11,716 nt of DNA, taken from the NCBI GenBank assembly GCA_037139695.1, contig JBAXFX010000039.1, positions 1-11,716 on the forward strand, in the 5' to 3' direction. This document shows, piece by piece, positions 6,759 to 11,716 of this stretch (position 1 is the first letter of the stretch; every line of letters begins with the position of its first letter). This DNA is from JAAXTX01 sp037139695. Lineage in GTDB: Bacteria > Patescibacteriota > Minisyncoccia > Moranbacterales > UBA1568. The notes beneath the pieces are model-generated. The model saw only the letters and a list, made by a program, of their open reading frames with translations. It had not been told where the DNA came from and did not search any database. Made by a program: the position numbers and the translations under genes.

Positions 6759-7187
6759 TTATCTGATAGCCTTCCCTAAACCGGTGAGTACCAAAGATAA
6801 TTCACGCATCTCTCTTTTCTTCCCGAACGGTATAATCTCGTCGGCCAGAAGTTCCGCCCGTTCGATTCCCTCCTCGAGCTTCCGCTTGCCGCCAGAAGCG
6901 ATCATGACTAGGCTGCTCCGCGCGTCGTCCTTGTTGACTTCCTTCTTCACGAGACCGATCTTCTCCATCGGCAGCAACAATCGAGTGATACCGGACGCGG
7001 TCAATCCGACCTTCTCGGCCAAATCGATGCGACGAATGCCTGCGCTCCCCGCTTCGGACAAATGTGACAATATGATGAACTCGGTGAAACCGAGTCCCCC
7101 GAGGCCATTGTCGAAGCGCCGATTCACGACCGCAGCCACCTTCGCCATATCGATGAAAAACCGTACTGACGATGAGAGTGTTTCCAT
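6759..7187 (-). CDS. MarR-family transcriptional regulator
   Basis: A 142-residue winged-helix dimer that typically represses nearby genes until a small ligand is bound. Helix segments 1-45 (including FIDMAKVAAVVNRRF and LGFTEFIILSHLSEAG) are followed by the HTH IRRIDLAEKVGLTASGITRL (51-70), recognition-helix end MEKIGLVKK and the wing NKDDARSSLVMI with the conserved D-x-R (88-90). The C-terminal helices (about 100-142) complete the dimerisation domain. A consensus-like promoter lies upstream, and a TTGA-N4-TCAA palindrome sits at the predicted transcription start. Autoregulation of this gene and the downstream membrane gene is therefore likely. The ligand is unknown. Confidence 0.93.
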   Translation of the reverse strand: METLSSSVRFFIDMAKVAAVVNRRFDNGLGGLGFTEFIILSHLSEAGSAGIRRIDLAEKVGLTASGITRLLLPMEKIGLVKKEVNKDDARSSLVMIASGGKRKLEEGIERAELLADEIIPFGKKREMRELSLVLTGLGKAIR

Positions 7188-7204
7188 ATATGCCTGATTA
7201 ATGT

Positions 7205-7216
7205 TTGACTGCTCAA
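7205..7216 (-). promoter_or_regulatory. Candidate MarR operator
   Basis: TTGA-CTGC-TCAA is a perfect palindrome with 4-bp arms. On the - strand it begins at the last base of the -10 box and runs across the expected transcription start, so a bound repressor would block initiation. A further TCAAG at 7224-7228 repeats the half-site. Confidence 0.5.
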
Positions 7217-7244
7217 GTATATATCAAGCGACCGTCGCCGTCAA
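7216..7244 (-). promoter_or_regulatory. Sigma-70-like promoter of the MarR operon
   Basis: Read on the - strand, TTGACG (7244-7239) is the -35, a 17-bp spacer follows, and TATACT (7221-7216) is the -10. Each box differs from consensus at one position and the spacing is optimal. The transcription start should fall near 7209, about 22 nt ahead of the MarR ATG. The promoter sits inside the 76-nt gap after the TrmB-like gene. Confidence 0.75.
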
Positions 7245-7263
7245 CCGAGACGGCCGAAAGCCT

Positions 7264-8013
7264 TCATTTTCGGGTCGTCTTCCACGCCAGGCCGAATATC
7301 TGCCGCATGACGTCGGCGATATCGGGATGTTCGATGAGTACACCCTGAATCCCGCGATGCGAGACTATCTGCACGCGGTCACCGTAGATTTCGATGGAGA
7401 CATTACTTGCATACTCGGATTCCGGAAGCGGACGCAGGTCCATGCCGAAGCGACGTTTCGTCTCTTCCTCCAGGTACTGCCGTATCGAAGGATCGAGTGT
7501 CGTGATCGCCTTCCGACGGATGCCGGTGGCACGATAGGTCTCGTTCAATTCCAGCCAGTAGTCGCGAAGAAAGTCCGGCGTGTGTTTCTGGTGCGCATAG
7601 AAGGCGACGAACGAGCGGTCCCCGATCGGCCGCCCTTTCATATCCGTCACCAGCCGCGCATACATTTCCCGTATCCCGTCGAACCCCTCAAAGTAGGAAA
7701 CGTTCGCCTTCTCCTCCCCTTTCTTGCGCAGAGCCATAAGTTCCGGTAAGGCATCCTCGGCAGTCGAGAGTCGTTGTCGTGCGGCCGCGACGCATTCCTT
7801 CGGGGACTTCGCCATGAACAGATGTTTGTCCGATCCCGGTATCTTCAAGACGAACCCTTTTCCCACCAACGTGTCGAGCACGACATAGGCCGTCGGCTTT
7901 TTGAGCCCACTCCGAACCGCGACCGTATAGGCCGTCGCCTTTTCAAGCGGAAGCAGAGCCAGGTATACCTTGGCCTCCTTGTCGTTGAGTCCCAGATTGA
8001 TGAGCGATTCCAT
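7264..8013 (-). CDS. TrmB-like transcriptional regulator
   Basis: About 249 residues (252 from ATG 8022). The N-terminal winged helix has the TrmB-family opening INLGLNDKEAKVYLALL, then VRSGLKKPTAYVVLDTLVGK (recognition helix) and the wing FVLKIPGSDKHLFMAKSP. A helical linker (about 70-105) leads to a C-terminal effector-type domain (about 110-245) with VSYFEGFDGIREMYARLV and VSIEIYGDRVQIVS. TrmB proteins in archaea sense sugars; many bacterial homologues have unknown ligands. Start: AGGAG (8028-8024) lies 10 nt before ATG 8013 but only 1 nt before ATG 8022. However, the predicted promoter would start transcription right at 8022, so a leaderless mRNA from there is possible. The regulated genes are not obvious; the divergent radical SAM unit is one candidate. 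Confidence 0.85.
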   Translation of the reverse strand: MESLINLGLNDKEAKVYLALLPLEKATAYTVAVRSGLKKPTAYVVLDTLVGKGFVLKIPGSDKHLFMAKSPKECVAAARQRLSTAEDALPELMALRKKGEEKANVSYFEGFDGIREMYARLVTDMKGRPIGDRSFVAFYAHQKHTPDFLRDYWLELNETYRATGIRRKAITTLDPSIRQYLEEETKRRFGMDLRPLPESEYASNVSIEIYGDRVQIVSHRGIQGVLIEHPDIADVMRQIFGLAWKTTRK

Positions 8014-8028
8014 GAGTTCCATACTCCT

Positions 8029-8067
8029 ATCATAGCCTCAGATTCACCATATAGTCAATAATATTGA
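8029..8067 (-). promoter_or_regulatory. Promoter and overlapping palindrome for the TrmB-like gene
   Basis: Read on the - strand, TTGACT (8058-8053) and TATGAT (8034-8029) are separated by 18 bp, close to consensus. The perfect palindrome TCAATA-A-TATTGA (8055-8067) overlaps the -35 and is a natural operator candidate for autoregulation. The expected start is at about 8022, within a few bases of the first ATG. Confidence 0.6.
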
Positions 8068-8212
8068 TGAATAGAATATAATGTTGTTTCTTTTGCTTTA
8101 TATAAGATGTCAATCAGTGCTTCTTTGATTCATTGTTTTTGTCTATGCTTGTATACTCGTTCATTCTATAGGCAGTAGCGCCATTTCCAAACAATACACT
8201 CACTATTAAGGA
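8068..8212 (+). promoter_or_regulatory. AT-rich divergent intergenic region with weak candidate promoter for the radical SAM unit
   Basis: This gene-free AT-rich stretch separates the divergent TrmB-like gene and radical SAM unit. On the + strand, TTCATT (8129-8134), a 17-bp spacer and TATACT (8152-8157) form a possible promoter; the -10 is good and the -35 poor. Transcription from there would give a leader of roughly 190 nt that contains the palindromic repeat at 8213-8295. I see no coding sequence here. Confidence 0.35.
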
Positions 8213-8295
8213 CGTCTTTGCGAGCCCGTACACGGGCGCGGCAATCCAGTCTTGTCCCCGATTCCTGGACTGCTTCGCCGGGCCTCGCAGAGACG
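8213..8295. repeat. Interspersed palindromic repeat, copy A
   Basis: Outer arms CGTCTTTGCGAG (8213-8224) and CTCGCAGAGACG (8284-8295) pair with one mismatch. Inner arms GCAATCCAG (8241-8249) and CTGGACTGC (8265-8273) also pair with one mismatch, and CCCG-TACA-CGGG (8225-8236) forms a side hairpin, so the whole could fold as a branched structure. The arms match those of the copy at 10660-10763. An open frame through this stretch could extend the radical SAM gene N-terminally to 8218, but that extension is only translated repeat. Confidence 0.75.
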
Positions 8296-8355
8296 GAAGG
8301 AAGCGATTATTTAGAAATGGTATTCGTCCTTTCACAACCTCTATCAAAAACGACC

Positions 8356-9540
8356 ATGAAACACTCTGTTGCCGACTTCTGGCTGGCATACCTGCACCAG
8401 ACAGGATCTTCCGAAGCGATCCGCGATTGTATGCCGGGCGATTTCCCGCATATACTGTCCGTCATCGGTACGAGGCAGTGCGATCTGCAGTGCCGACACT
8501 GCATATTCCCCCACGAAGATACCGAGCACACCGAAAGCCGTGTTCTCGGCATCGCCGTCGAAACGATCGCCCGACACATGCCGCAGGGCTTCGCTCTCAT
8601 TCACGAAGGCCGAACTTTCCACCCGGAACATCTAGCTTGGCTCCAGTCAGTACGACAGATACGGCAAGATGCCTATATCGGTCTTATCGACAATGGTTCG
8701 TATGTCCGGCACCTGCCAGAGATTTGCGCCTCAGGATTCCGATTCGATGGGCTTGATATCTCGCTCGACGGGCCGGAGGTCGTTCACAACCGGCAACGAT
8801 GTTCCACTACGGCGTTCCGTAATGCGCTCACAGGCATCGAGGCCGCACATGACATCCTTGTTCCAAATGGATCGATATGCGCGCTGACCACGCTCACAGG
8901 CCACAATTACGATGCGCTCGTCGCGACATGCGACATACTGCCACAAAGTATCAGAGCATGGCACGTGACGACCATTACCCCAGCCAGACCCGAGCTCAGA
9001 CCGCTCTCCGTGACCGCAGAACAATTCAAGGAATCCTGGAGACAACTGAAGCAAATCAGCAAACATCGACCGGTCACGCTCAAGTTCTACAATACGGACG
9101 ATCTCCCAAAACTGATTGAAGCCGTAGGACGGAAAGCCTTCGATCGTGCATTCTCACAGGCAACCGCAGACTATTCATCGGTCCGGTTCGAAATTGACGG
9201 CATCGAGATCCGATATTTCCCGCATTCGATCGCCCCGAAGGAAACCTTCGTCATCGATGCCGATGCCTGTTTCCGGCTCCCCTACGCCAATGCCTACTCC
9301 CTATGGGAGCTTCAGTCCGGCATATCGCGCATCGGCGAAGACCTGACCCCGCTTACCATCGGCGACATCGGACCGGACAGCACTCTCTCGAAACTCTATC
9401 AAGAATGTGTGCGAACGTGGCTCGACATGCATTTCGAACAAGCCCTCGCCACAGAAGCGGCAATATTTATTAACACAAACAACCCACAAAAGGAGGTGAG
9501 TATAATGGGCGGCGCAAACACCGGTTCCACAGGCAAATAG
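8356..9540 (+). CDS. Radical SAM protein, in frame with a downstream micropeptide sequence
   Basis: 394 residues from ATG 8356; an ATG at 8317 is possible and no strong SD supports either. The [4Fe-4S] motif CDLQCRHC (C42, C46, C49) marks a radical S-adenosylmethionine enzyme. GFRFDGLDISLDGP (128-140 region) fits the barrel strand common to SPASM-type peptide-modifying members. The C-terminal TIGDIGPDSTLSKLY (about 334-348) resembles the typical lead-in of SPASM/twitch domains, but only C305 and C351 are nearby, so a full auxiliary cluster set is not evident. The frame does not stop before the next small gene: residues 384-394 are exactly the 11-residue peptide initiated at 9505. Either the enzyme carries a peptide-like tail, or the peptide is made separately by internal initiation, or both. 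The tandem peptide genes suggest the enzyme modifies them; this is inference. Confidence 0.87.
   Translation: MKHSVADFWLAYLHQTGSSEAIRDCMPGDFPHILSVIGTRQCDLQCRHCIFPHEDTEHTESRVLGIAVETIARHMPQGFALIHEGRTFHPEHLAWLQSVRQIRQDAYIGLIDNGSYVRHLPEICASGFRFDGLDISLDGPEVVHNRQRCSTTAFRNALTGIEAAHDILVPNGSICALTTLTGHNYDALVATCDILPQSIRAWHVTTITPARPELRPLSVTAEQFKESWRQLKQISKHRPVTLKFYNTDDLPKLIEAVGRKAFDRAFSQATADYSSVRFEIDGIEIRYFPHSIAPKETFVIDADACFRLPYANAYSLWELQSGISRIGEDLTPLTIGDIGPDSTLSKLYQECVRTWLDMHFEQALATEAAIFINTNNPQKEVSIMGGANTGSTGK
9489..9499 (+). promoter_or_regulatory. Exceptionally strong ribosome binding site of micropeptide 1
   Basis: AAAGGAGGTGA contains a ten-base perfect complement to the canonical 16S rRNA 3' end. 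It ends GGAGG 8 nt before ATG 9505. It lies inside the radical SAM coding frame (encoding Lys-Glu-Val-Ser), so it is a clear internal initiation signal. Most other genes in the window have weak or no SD. Confidence 0.85.
9505..9540 (+). CDS. Micropeptide 1, MGGANTGSTGK (11 aa)
   Basis: ATG 9505 to TAG 9538-9540 encodes 11 residues made only of Met, Gly, Ala, Asn, Thr, Ser and a final Lys. The near-ideal SD and the sequence match with the second micro-ORF 87 nt downstream are the evidence that it is translated as a separate peptide. It shares frame and stop with the radical SAM gene. There is no leader-core layout, no Cys and no signal sequence. A role as substrate of the adjacent radical SAM enzyme is plausible; peptides this short are known as precursors (the microcin C heptapeptide), but I know of no family matching this sequence. 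Alternative: it is merely the C-terminus of the enzyme. Confidence 0.65.
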   Translation: MGGANTGSTGK

Positions 9541-9591
9541 CCAATCGGCTATCTTTCAAGAACACACAACAATGCAGAGGAGGTAAACGCT

Positions 9592-9630
9592 ATGGATAGT
9601 GGCGCAAGCACCGGCTCCGCCGGCAAGTAA
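9592..9630 (+). CDS. Micropeptide 2, MDSGASTGSAGK (12 aa)
   Basis: ATG 9592 to TAA 9628-9630. GAGGAGGT (9577-9584) places GGAGG 8 nt before the ATG, the same spacing as for micropeptide 1. The last nine codons align with those of micropeptide 1: Gly-Ala-[Asn/Ser]-Thr-Gly-Ser-[Thr/Ala]-Gly-Lys, with synonymous changes GGT/GGC and AAA/AAG and two conservative replacements. That is the pattern expected of a duplicated coding sequence kept under selection. It is not fused to the enzyme, so here the peptide must be made on its own (unless the TAG at 9538 is read through, which would give a 17-codon bridge). It ends 2 nt before the terminator hairpin. The function is unknown. Confidence 0.7.
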   Translation: MDSGASTGSAGK

Positions 9631-9632
9631 CC

Positions 9633-9664
9633 AAAAGGGCATACTCGAGTATGCCCTTTTATTT
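9633..9664 (+). terminator. Strong intrinsic terminator of the radical SAM/micropeptide unit
   Basis: AAAAGGGCATACTC and GAGTATGCCCTTTT (9633-9660) form a perfect palindrome, giving a stem of about 12 bp with a TCGA loop, followed by TTTTATTT. It starts 2 nt after the stop of micropeptide 2, so the micro-ORFs are the end of the transcript. Confidence 0.93.
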
Positions 9665-9676
9665 CGGCTAAGAATG

Positions 9677-9976
9677 GAAATGAATCGGCTTAGTATCTAT
9701 CTCAAATCTTTCTCCCTCCCCACTCTTCCCAATAAAACCCGTACGAAAGCCAAAACCATCATCTGCAGGCTGGTGTTCAGCGTCCGTTCACAGTTTTTCC
9801 AAAGTCTTCGGCATTTCTCCAGCCAGGAGAAGCTTCTCTCGACGACCCAACGCTTTGGAATGACTGCGAACGCGTGTAATTCGTTTCGTTTTGAAATCTC
9901 CGTTTCTGCATTGAGAATCCGTTTCACTTGTTTGGGGAACAGAAAAAGGGTCAAGTACATTATTAGGGCTCATTTC
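9677..9976 (-). pseudogene. Remnant of an IS5-family insertion sequence (transposase C-terminus)
   Basis: The - strand frame 9960-9697 encodes about 87 residues. From about residue 22 (ISKRNELHAFAVIPKRW) it reads as the C-terminal end of an IS5-type DDE transposase: RWVVERSFSWLEKCRRLWKN then ERTLNTSLQMMVLAFVRVLL. This includes the conserved R-W-V-V-E-R, with the catalytic Glu, and the W-L-x-x-x-R-R helix. The N-terminal two thirds, with both catalytic Asp residues, are absent, so it cannot transpose. GAAATGA (9677-9683) and its inverse TCATTTC (9970-9976) near the edges may be remains of the terminal inverted repeats, giving an element of about 300 bp. It lies just past the terminator of the micropeptide unit. 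Confidence 0.7.
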
Positions 9977-10037
9977 AAAACAATCCCTCCCGAAGATGTT
10001 GGAAAGCAGGCCTTATCAGAGCGTTATTTGAACAATC

Positions 10038-10073
10038 AAAAACCCGGGTCCATGAGGATCGCCGGGTTTTTTG
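10038..10073. terminator. Bidirectional intrinsic terminator
   Basis: AAAAACCCGG (10038-10047) and CCGGGTTTTTT (10062-10072) form the stem, with GTCC/GGATC inner pairing around ATGA. Both strands end in T runs. On the - strand it lies about 130 nt past the cupredoxin stop and probably ends that transcript. The rest of 9977-10205 shows nothing coding. Confidence 0.8.
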
Positions 10074-10205
10074 TTCATTTCGGGTAAGGCATCACAAAAG
10101 CATCGCATCACTGTTCTTATCACGCTTTCCTAGTCGTCCGCCACCGACCATGCTTATGGTGAGCTGATATCCTGTCGCGACATCAAGGGCGAAGAACGGG
10201 GCGGC

Positions 10206-10622
10206 CTATTCAAAATCCACCGTGAAGCTGTACATGCCCATCGAGCATGCGCCACGGAGCGTGGTCCCGGCGGTCTGTGCGGGGACGTCGACGTCCGTCG
10301 TGCCGGTGCGCGGGAGGTTGTTGCGGTAATTGATCGCCGGGATGGAGAGCGACGATGAACAGTCAAACGTGTTGTCCGTGACGAAACGGAGGACGGTCGG
10401 CACGCCGGCCTTGGCCGTGATCGACTTGGGCGAGTATCCCCCTTTGACCGCGATCTCGATGATTTGCTTCCCGTCCGTATTCACCGCATCGCTTTTGATG
10501 ACCGCTTTTGTCGGAGGAGATACGGGAGCCTTATTCGTTATGACACCGAGATACATCCCCACTCCAAGTGCGGCGATACCCAATATGATAACGGTAATGA
10601 CGGTTGTTATGTTCTTTTTCAT
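10206..10622 (-). CDS. Membrane-anchored cupredoxin-like copper-binding protein
   Basis: 138 residues. An N-terminal hydrophobic segment (about 5-28, VITVIILGIAALGVGMYLG) is a signal anchor, followed by a Pro/Lys linker and a cupredoxin-like domain (about 52-138): IIEIAVKGGYSPKSITAKAG, VPTVLRFVTDNTFDCSSSLS, then VPAQTAGTTLRGACSMGMYSF. The pattern matches the EfeO-type cupredoxin-like domain family (PF13473) often found with heavy-metal ATPases or TauE-like proteins. The usual His copper ligands are not visible. Candidate ligands are C88, C126, M128 and M130, which suits Cu(I) binding rather than blue-copper electron transfer. It lies downstream of the HMA-TauE gene on the same strand, with a palindromic repeat between, and likely handles copper outside the membrane. 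No clear SD precedes ATG 10622. Confidence 0.85.
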   Translation of the reverse strand: MKKNITTVITVIILGIAALGVGMYLGVITNKAPVSPPTKAVIKSDAVNTDGKQIIEIAVKGGYSPKSITAKAGVPTVLRFVTDNTFDCSSSLSIPAINYRNNLPRTGTTDVDVPAQTAGTTLRGACSMGMYSFTVDFE

Positions 10623-10659
10623 ATGATTGCAATTGGTTTTTTACCAGACAGGTATTTCT

Positions 10660-10763
10660 GTCTTCGCGAGGATTTCATCTTCGGAATCCTTGGCGATCCA
10701 GACTACAAGAAGAATCTGAATTCCTGGATTGCCACGCCCTCGAGGACTCGGTCTCGCAATGAC
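10660..10763. repeat. Interspersed palindromic repeat, copy B
   Basis: Outer arms GTCTTCGCGAG (10660-10670) and CTCGCAATGAC (10753-10763) pair with two mismatches. Inner arms GGCGATCCAG (10692-10701) and CTGGATTGCC (10724-10733) pair with one mismatch. The arm sequences match copy A at 8213-8295 while the loops differ, so the palindromic arms are the conserved part. It fills the gap between the HMA-TauE gene and the cupredoxin gene. Confidence 0.75.
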
Positions 10764-10774
10764 ATCAGAGTGAA

Positions 10775-11716
10775 TTAGAAATTGAAGACCGGAGCGATGA
10801 TTCCCAGACTCGCCAGCCCGTTCAGCAGATTGAATATCCCGAAGAAAATGACCAGGAGTCCTGCAGCCTTGAAGAATATCCCGGATCGCGCCCCTTTCCC
10901 GATACCGATCGAGCTGAAACTCAGCAGTGCGAGAACGGGCAGTGTGCCGAGCGCGAACGCGGACATCGTGATCGCGCCCTCCGAAAAACTGCCGGTCGAA
11001 AGCGCATAGAGCTGCATCGACTGCGTGAACCCGCATGGGAGAAAGAACGTGACGATTCCGGCCAGAAGCGGGGTAAGCGTATGATTGAGTTCCTTCACGC
11101 CATGCATCCGTTTGCCGATGAAGGCCGGCATGGACGGCTGGAGTTTCCTCGCCCACGGGAACACGTCGAGGAGATTGATACCGAGAATGATGAGCACGAG
11201 CGCCACGAGAAATCCGAGCACGGCCGTACCGGTCCCGCCGATTTTGAACACCGATCCGAGCGATCCAATGACACCGCCAAGGAGAAAGAACGATACCAGT
11301 CGCCCGACATGGAACAGCGCCTGCGGACGAAATGTCTCGCCTTCCTTGGCGAAGTTCGCGGACAATGAGAGTACGAGCCCGCCGACCATCGCCATGCAAG
11401 ACGAGAGCGATGCGACGATCCCGATCAGAAATGCCGATCCGAACCCAACATCCGACGACGTGACCAGATTCACCACGCCGAGTCGTTGCAATCCGAAAAA
11501 GACTCCTATCAGGACGAGTGCGATCGGTGTGGCGAACGTGAACTCGGACCATTTCGGTACATGCGTCCCTTTTTCGGTCGAAAGCGTATAGCCATGCGCC
11601 TTGAGTGTCTCGCTCAGATCATGCGCGACTCGATCTTCCTCACGGTCGCCGAACTCCCCGGTCACTTTCACTCTGGCGTCCGACAAGGACGCCTTCACCG
11701 AATCGACCCCCTCGAC
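10775..11716 (-). CDS. HMA domain-TauE/SafE (DsbD-like) membrane protein, N-terminus cut by window edge
   Basis: The frame is open to base 11716, so the true start lies beyond the window; the GTG at 11698 is internal. Visible residues begin VEGVDSVKASLSDARVKV and run to AHGYTLS, the second half of a heavy-metal-associated domain whose CxxC metal site would be just outside. After a short linker come about six to seven hydrophobic segments of the TauE/SafE, UreH/DsbD-like type. Key residues include Cys and Met in IVASLSSCMAMVGGLVL, a His in ALFHVGRL, and Cys in TFFLPCGFTQSMQLYALSTG. The two Cys-containing membrane motifs sit at equivalent places in the two halves, as in CcdA/DsbD-like proteins. 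With the cupredoxin gene downstream, the likely role is copper trafficking across the membrane. Sulfite export is not supported. Confidence 0.85.
   Translation of the reverse strand, partial: VEGVDSVKASLSDARVKVTGEFGDREEDRVAHDLSETLKAHGYTLSTEKGTHVPKWSEFTFATPIALVLIGVFFGLQRLGVVNLVTSSDVGFGSAFLIGIVASLSSCMAMVGGLVLSLSANFAKEGETFRPQALFHVGRLVSFFLLGGVIGSLGSVFKIGGTGTAVLGFLVALVLIILGINLLDVFPWARKLQPSMPAFIGKRMHGVKELNHTLTPLLAGIVTFFLPCGFTQSMQLYALSTGSFSEGAITMSAFALGTLPVLALLSFSSIGIGKGARSGIFFKAAGLLVIFFGIFNLLNGLASLGIIAPVFNF

Noticed and set aside
8218..8355. N-terminal extension of the radical SAM frame to 8218
   Set aside because: The first 30 or so codons translate the interspersed palindromic repeat (8213-8295) and lack any family resemblance; the enzyme-like sequence starts at about 8356.
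9505..9540. P-loop-like TGSTGK at the end of micropeptide 1
   Set aside because: The Walker A spacing GxxxxGK[ST] is not met (no Gly at the required position and no residue after Lys), and an 11-residue peptide cannot form the fold.
8213..10763. CRISPR array
   Set aside because: The repeats are palindromic, lie kilobases apart, differ in loops and have no regular spacers or cas genes.
3..11716. Many long overlapping antisense frames, for example 323-997 and 1128-1931 on the - strand and 10641-11552 on the - strand
   Set aside because: They are shadows of well-supported genes in other frames and show no recognisable domains or supported starts.
10775..11716. Sulfite exporter function for the TauE/SafE-like protein
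   Set aside because: The HMA domain, the Cys-containing membrane motifs and the neighbouring cupredoxin gene point to copper handling instead.
1..11716. Alternative genetic code (UGA or UAG recoding), as found in some Patescibacteria
   Set aside because: Genes end at expected family lengths with TAA, TAG and TGA, and no conserved gene is interrupted by an internal stop.

Overview
The window looks like chromosomal DNA from an uncultivated bacterium. My best guess is the Candidate Phyla Radiation (Patescibacteria). The grounds are the coiled-coil-split matrixin-like protease, the small ECF-sigma/membrane-protein pair, the compact gene spacing and the mostly weak Shine-Dalgarno (SD) sites. This rests on family resemblance and style, because no rRNA or other taxonomic marker is present. 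Stop codons are used normally (TAA, TAG and TGA).

Left part (1-4235, + strand): a possible 26-residue coupled ORF or gene tail, a secreted or membrane-anchored matrixin-like zinc metalloprotease, a complete cofactor-independent phosphoglycerate mutase (gpmI), an ECF-type sigma factor, and a 3-TM membrane protein coupled to it through a TAATG overlap (anti-sigma candidate). The middle (4351-8022, - strand) holds a Fur-family regulator with a heavy-metal permease, an HU-type DNA-binding protein, a MarR regulator with a small 4-TM protein, and a TrmB-like regulator. Consensus-like promoters and palindromic candidate operators are visible for the MarR and TrmB genes.

Right part: a + strand unit (8356-9660) encodes a radical SAM protein followed by two micro-ORFs of 11 and 12 codons, MGGANTGSTGK and MDSGASTGSAGK. 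Each has a near-perfect SD at an identical 8-nt spacing, and the unit closes with a strong intrinsic terminator. The first micro-ORF is in frame with the end of the radical SAM gene, and the second lies exactly 87 nt (29 codons) later in the same frame. This is the most unusual thing in the window and may be a radical-SAM/micropeptide modification system. To its right lie an IS5-type transposase remnant, a bidirectional terminator, and a probable copper-handling pair on the - strand: a cupredoxin-like protein and an HMA-TauE/SafE membrane protein cut by the window edge.

Dispersed imperfect palindromes that share sequence lie at about 8213-8295 and 10660-10763, and a related shorter one lies at about 4253-4292. 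They suggest a family of interspersed repeats in this genome.
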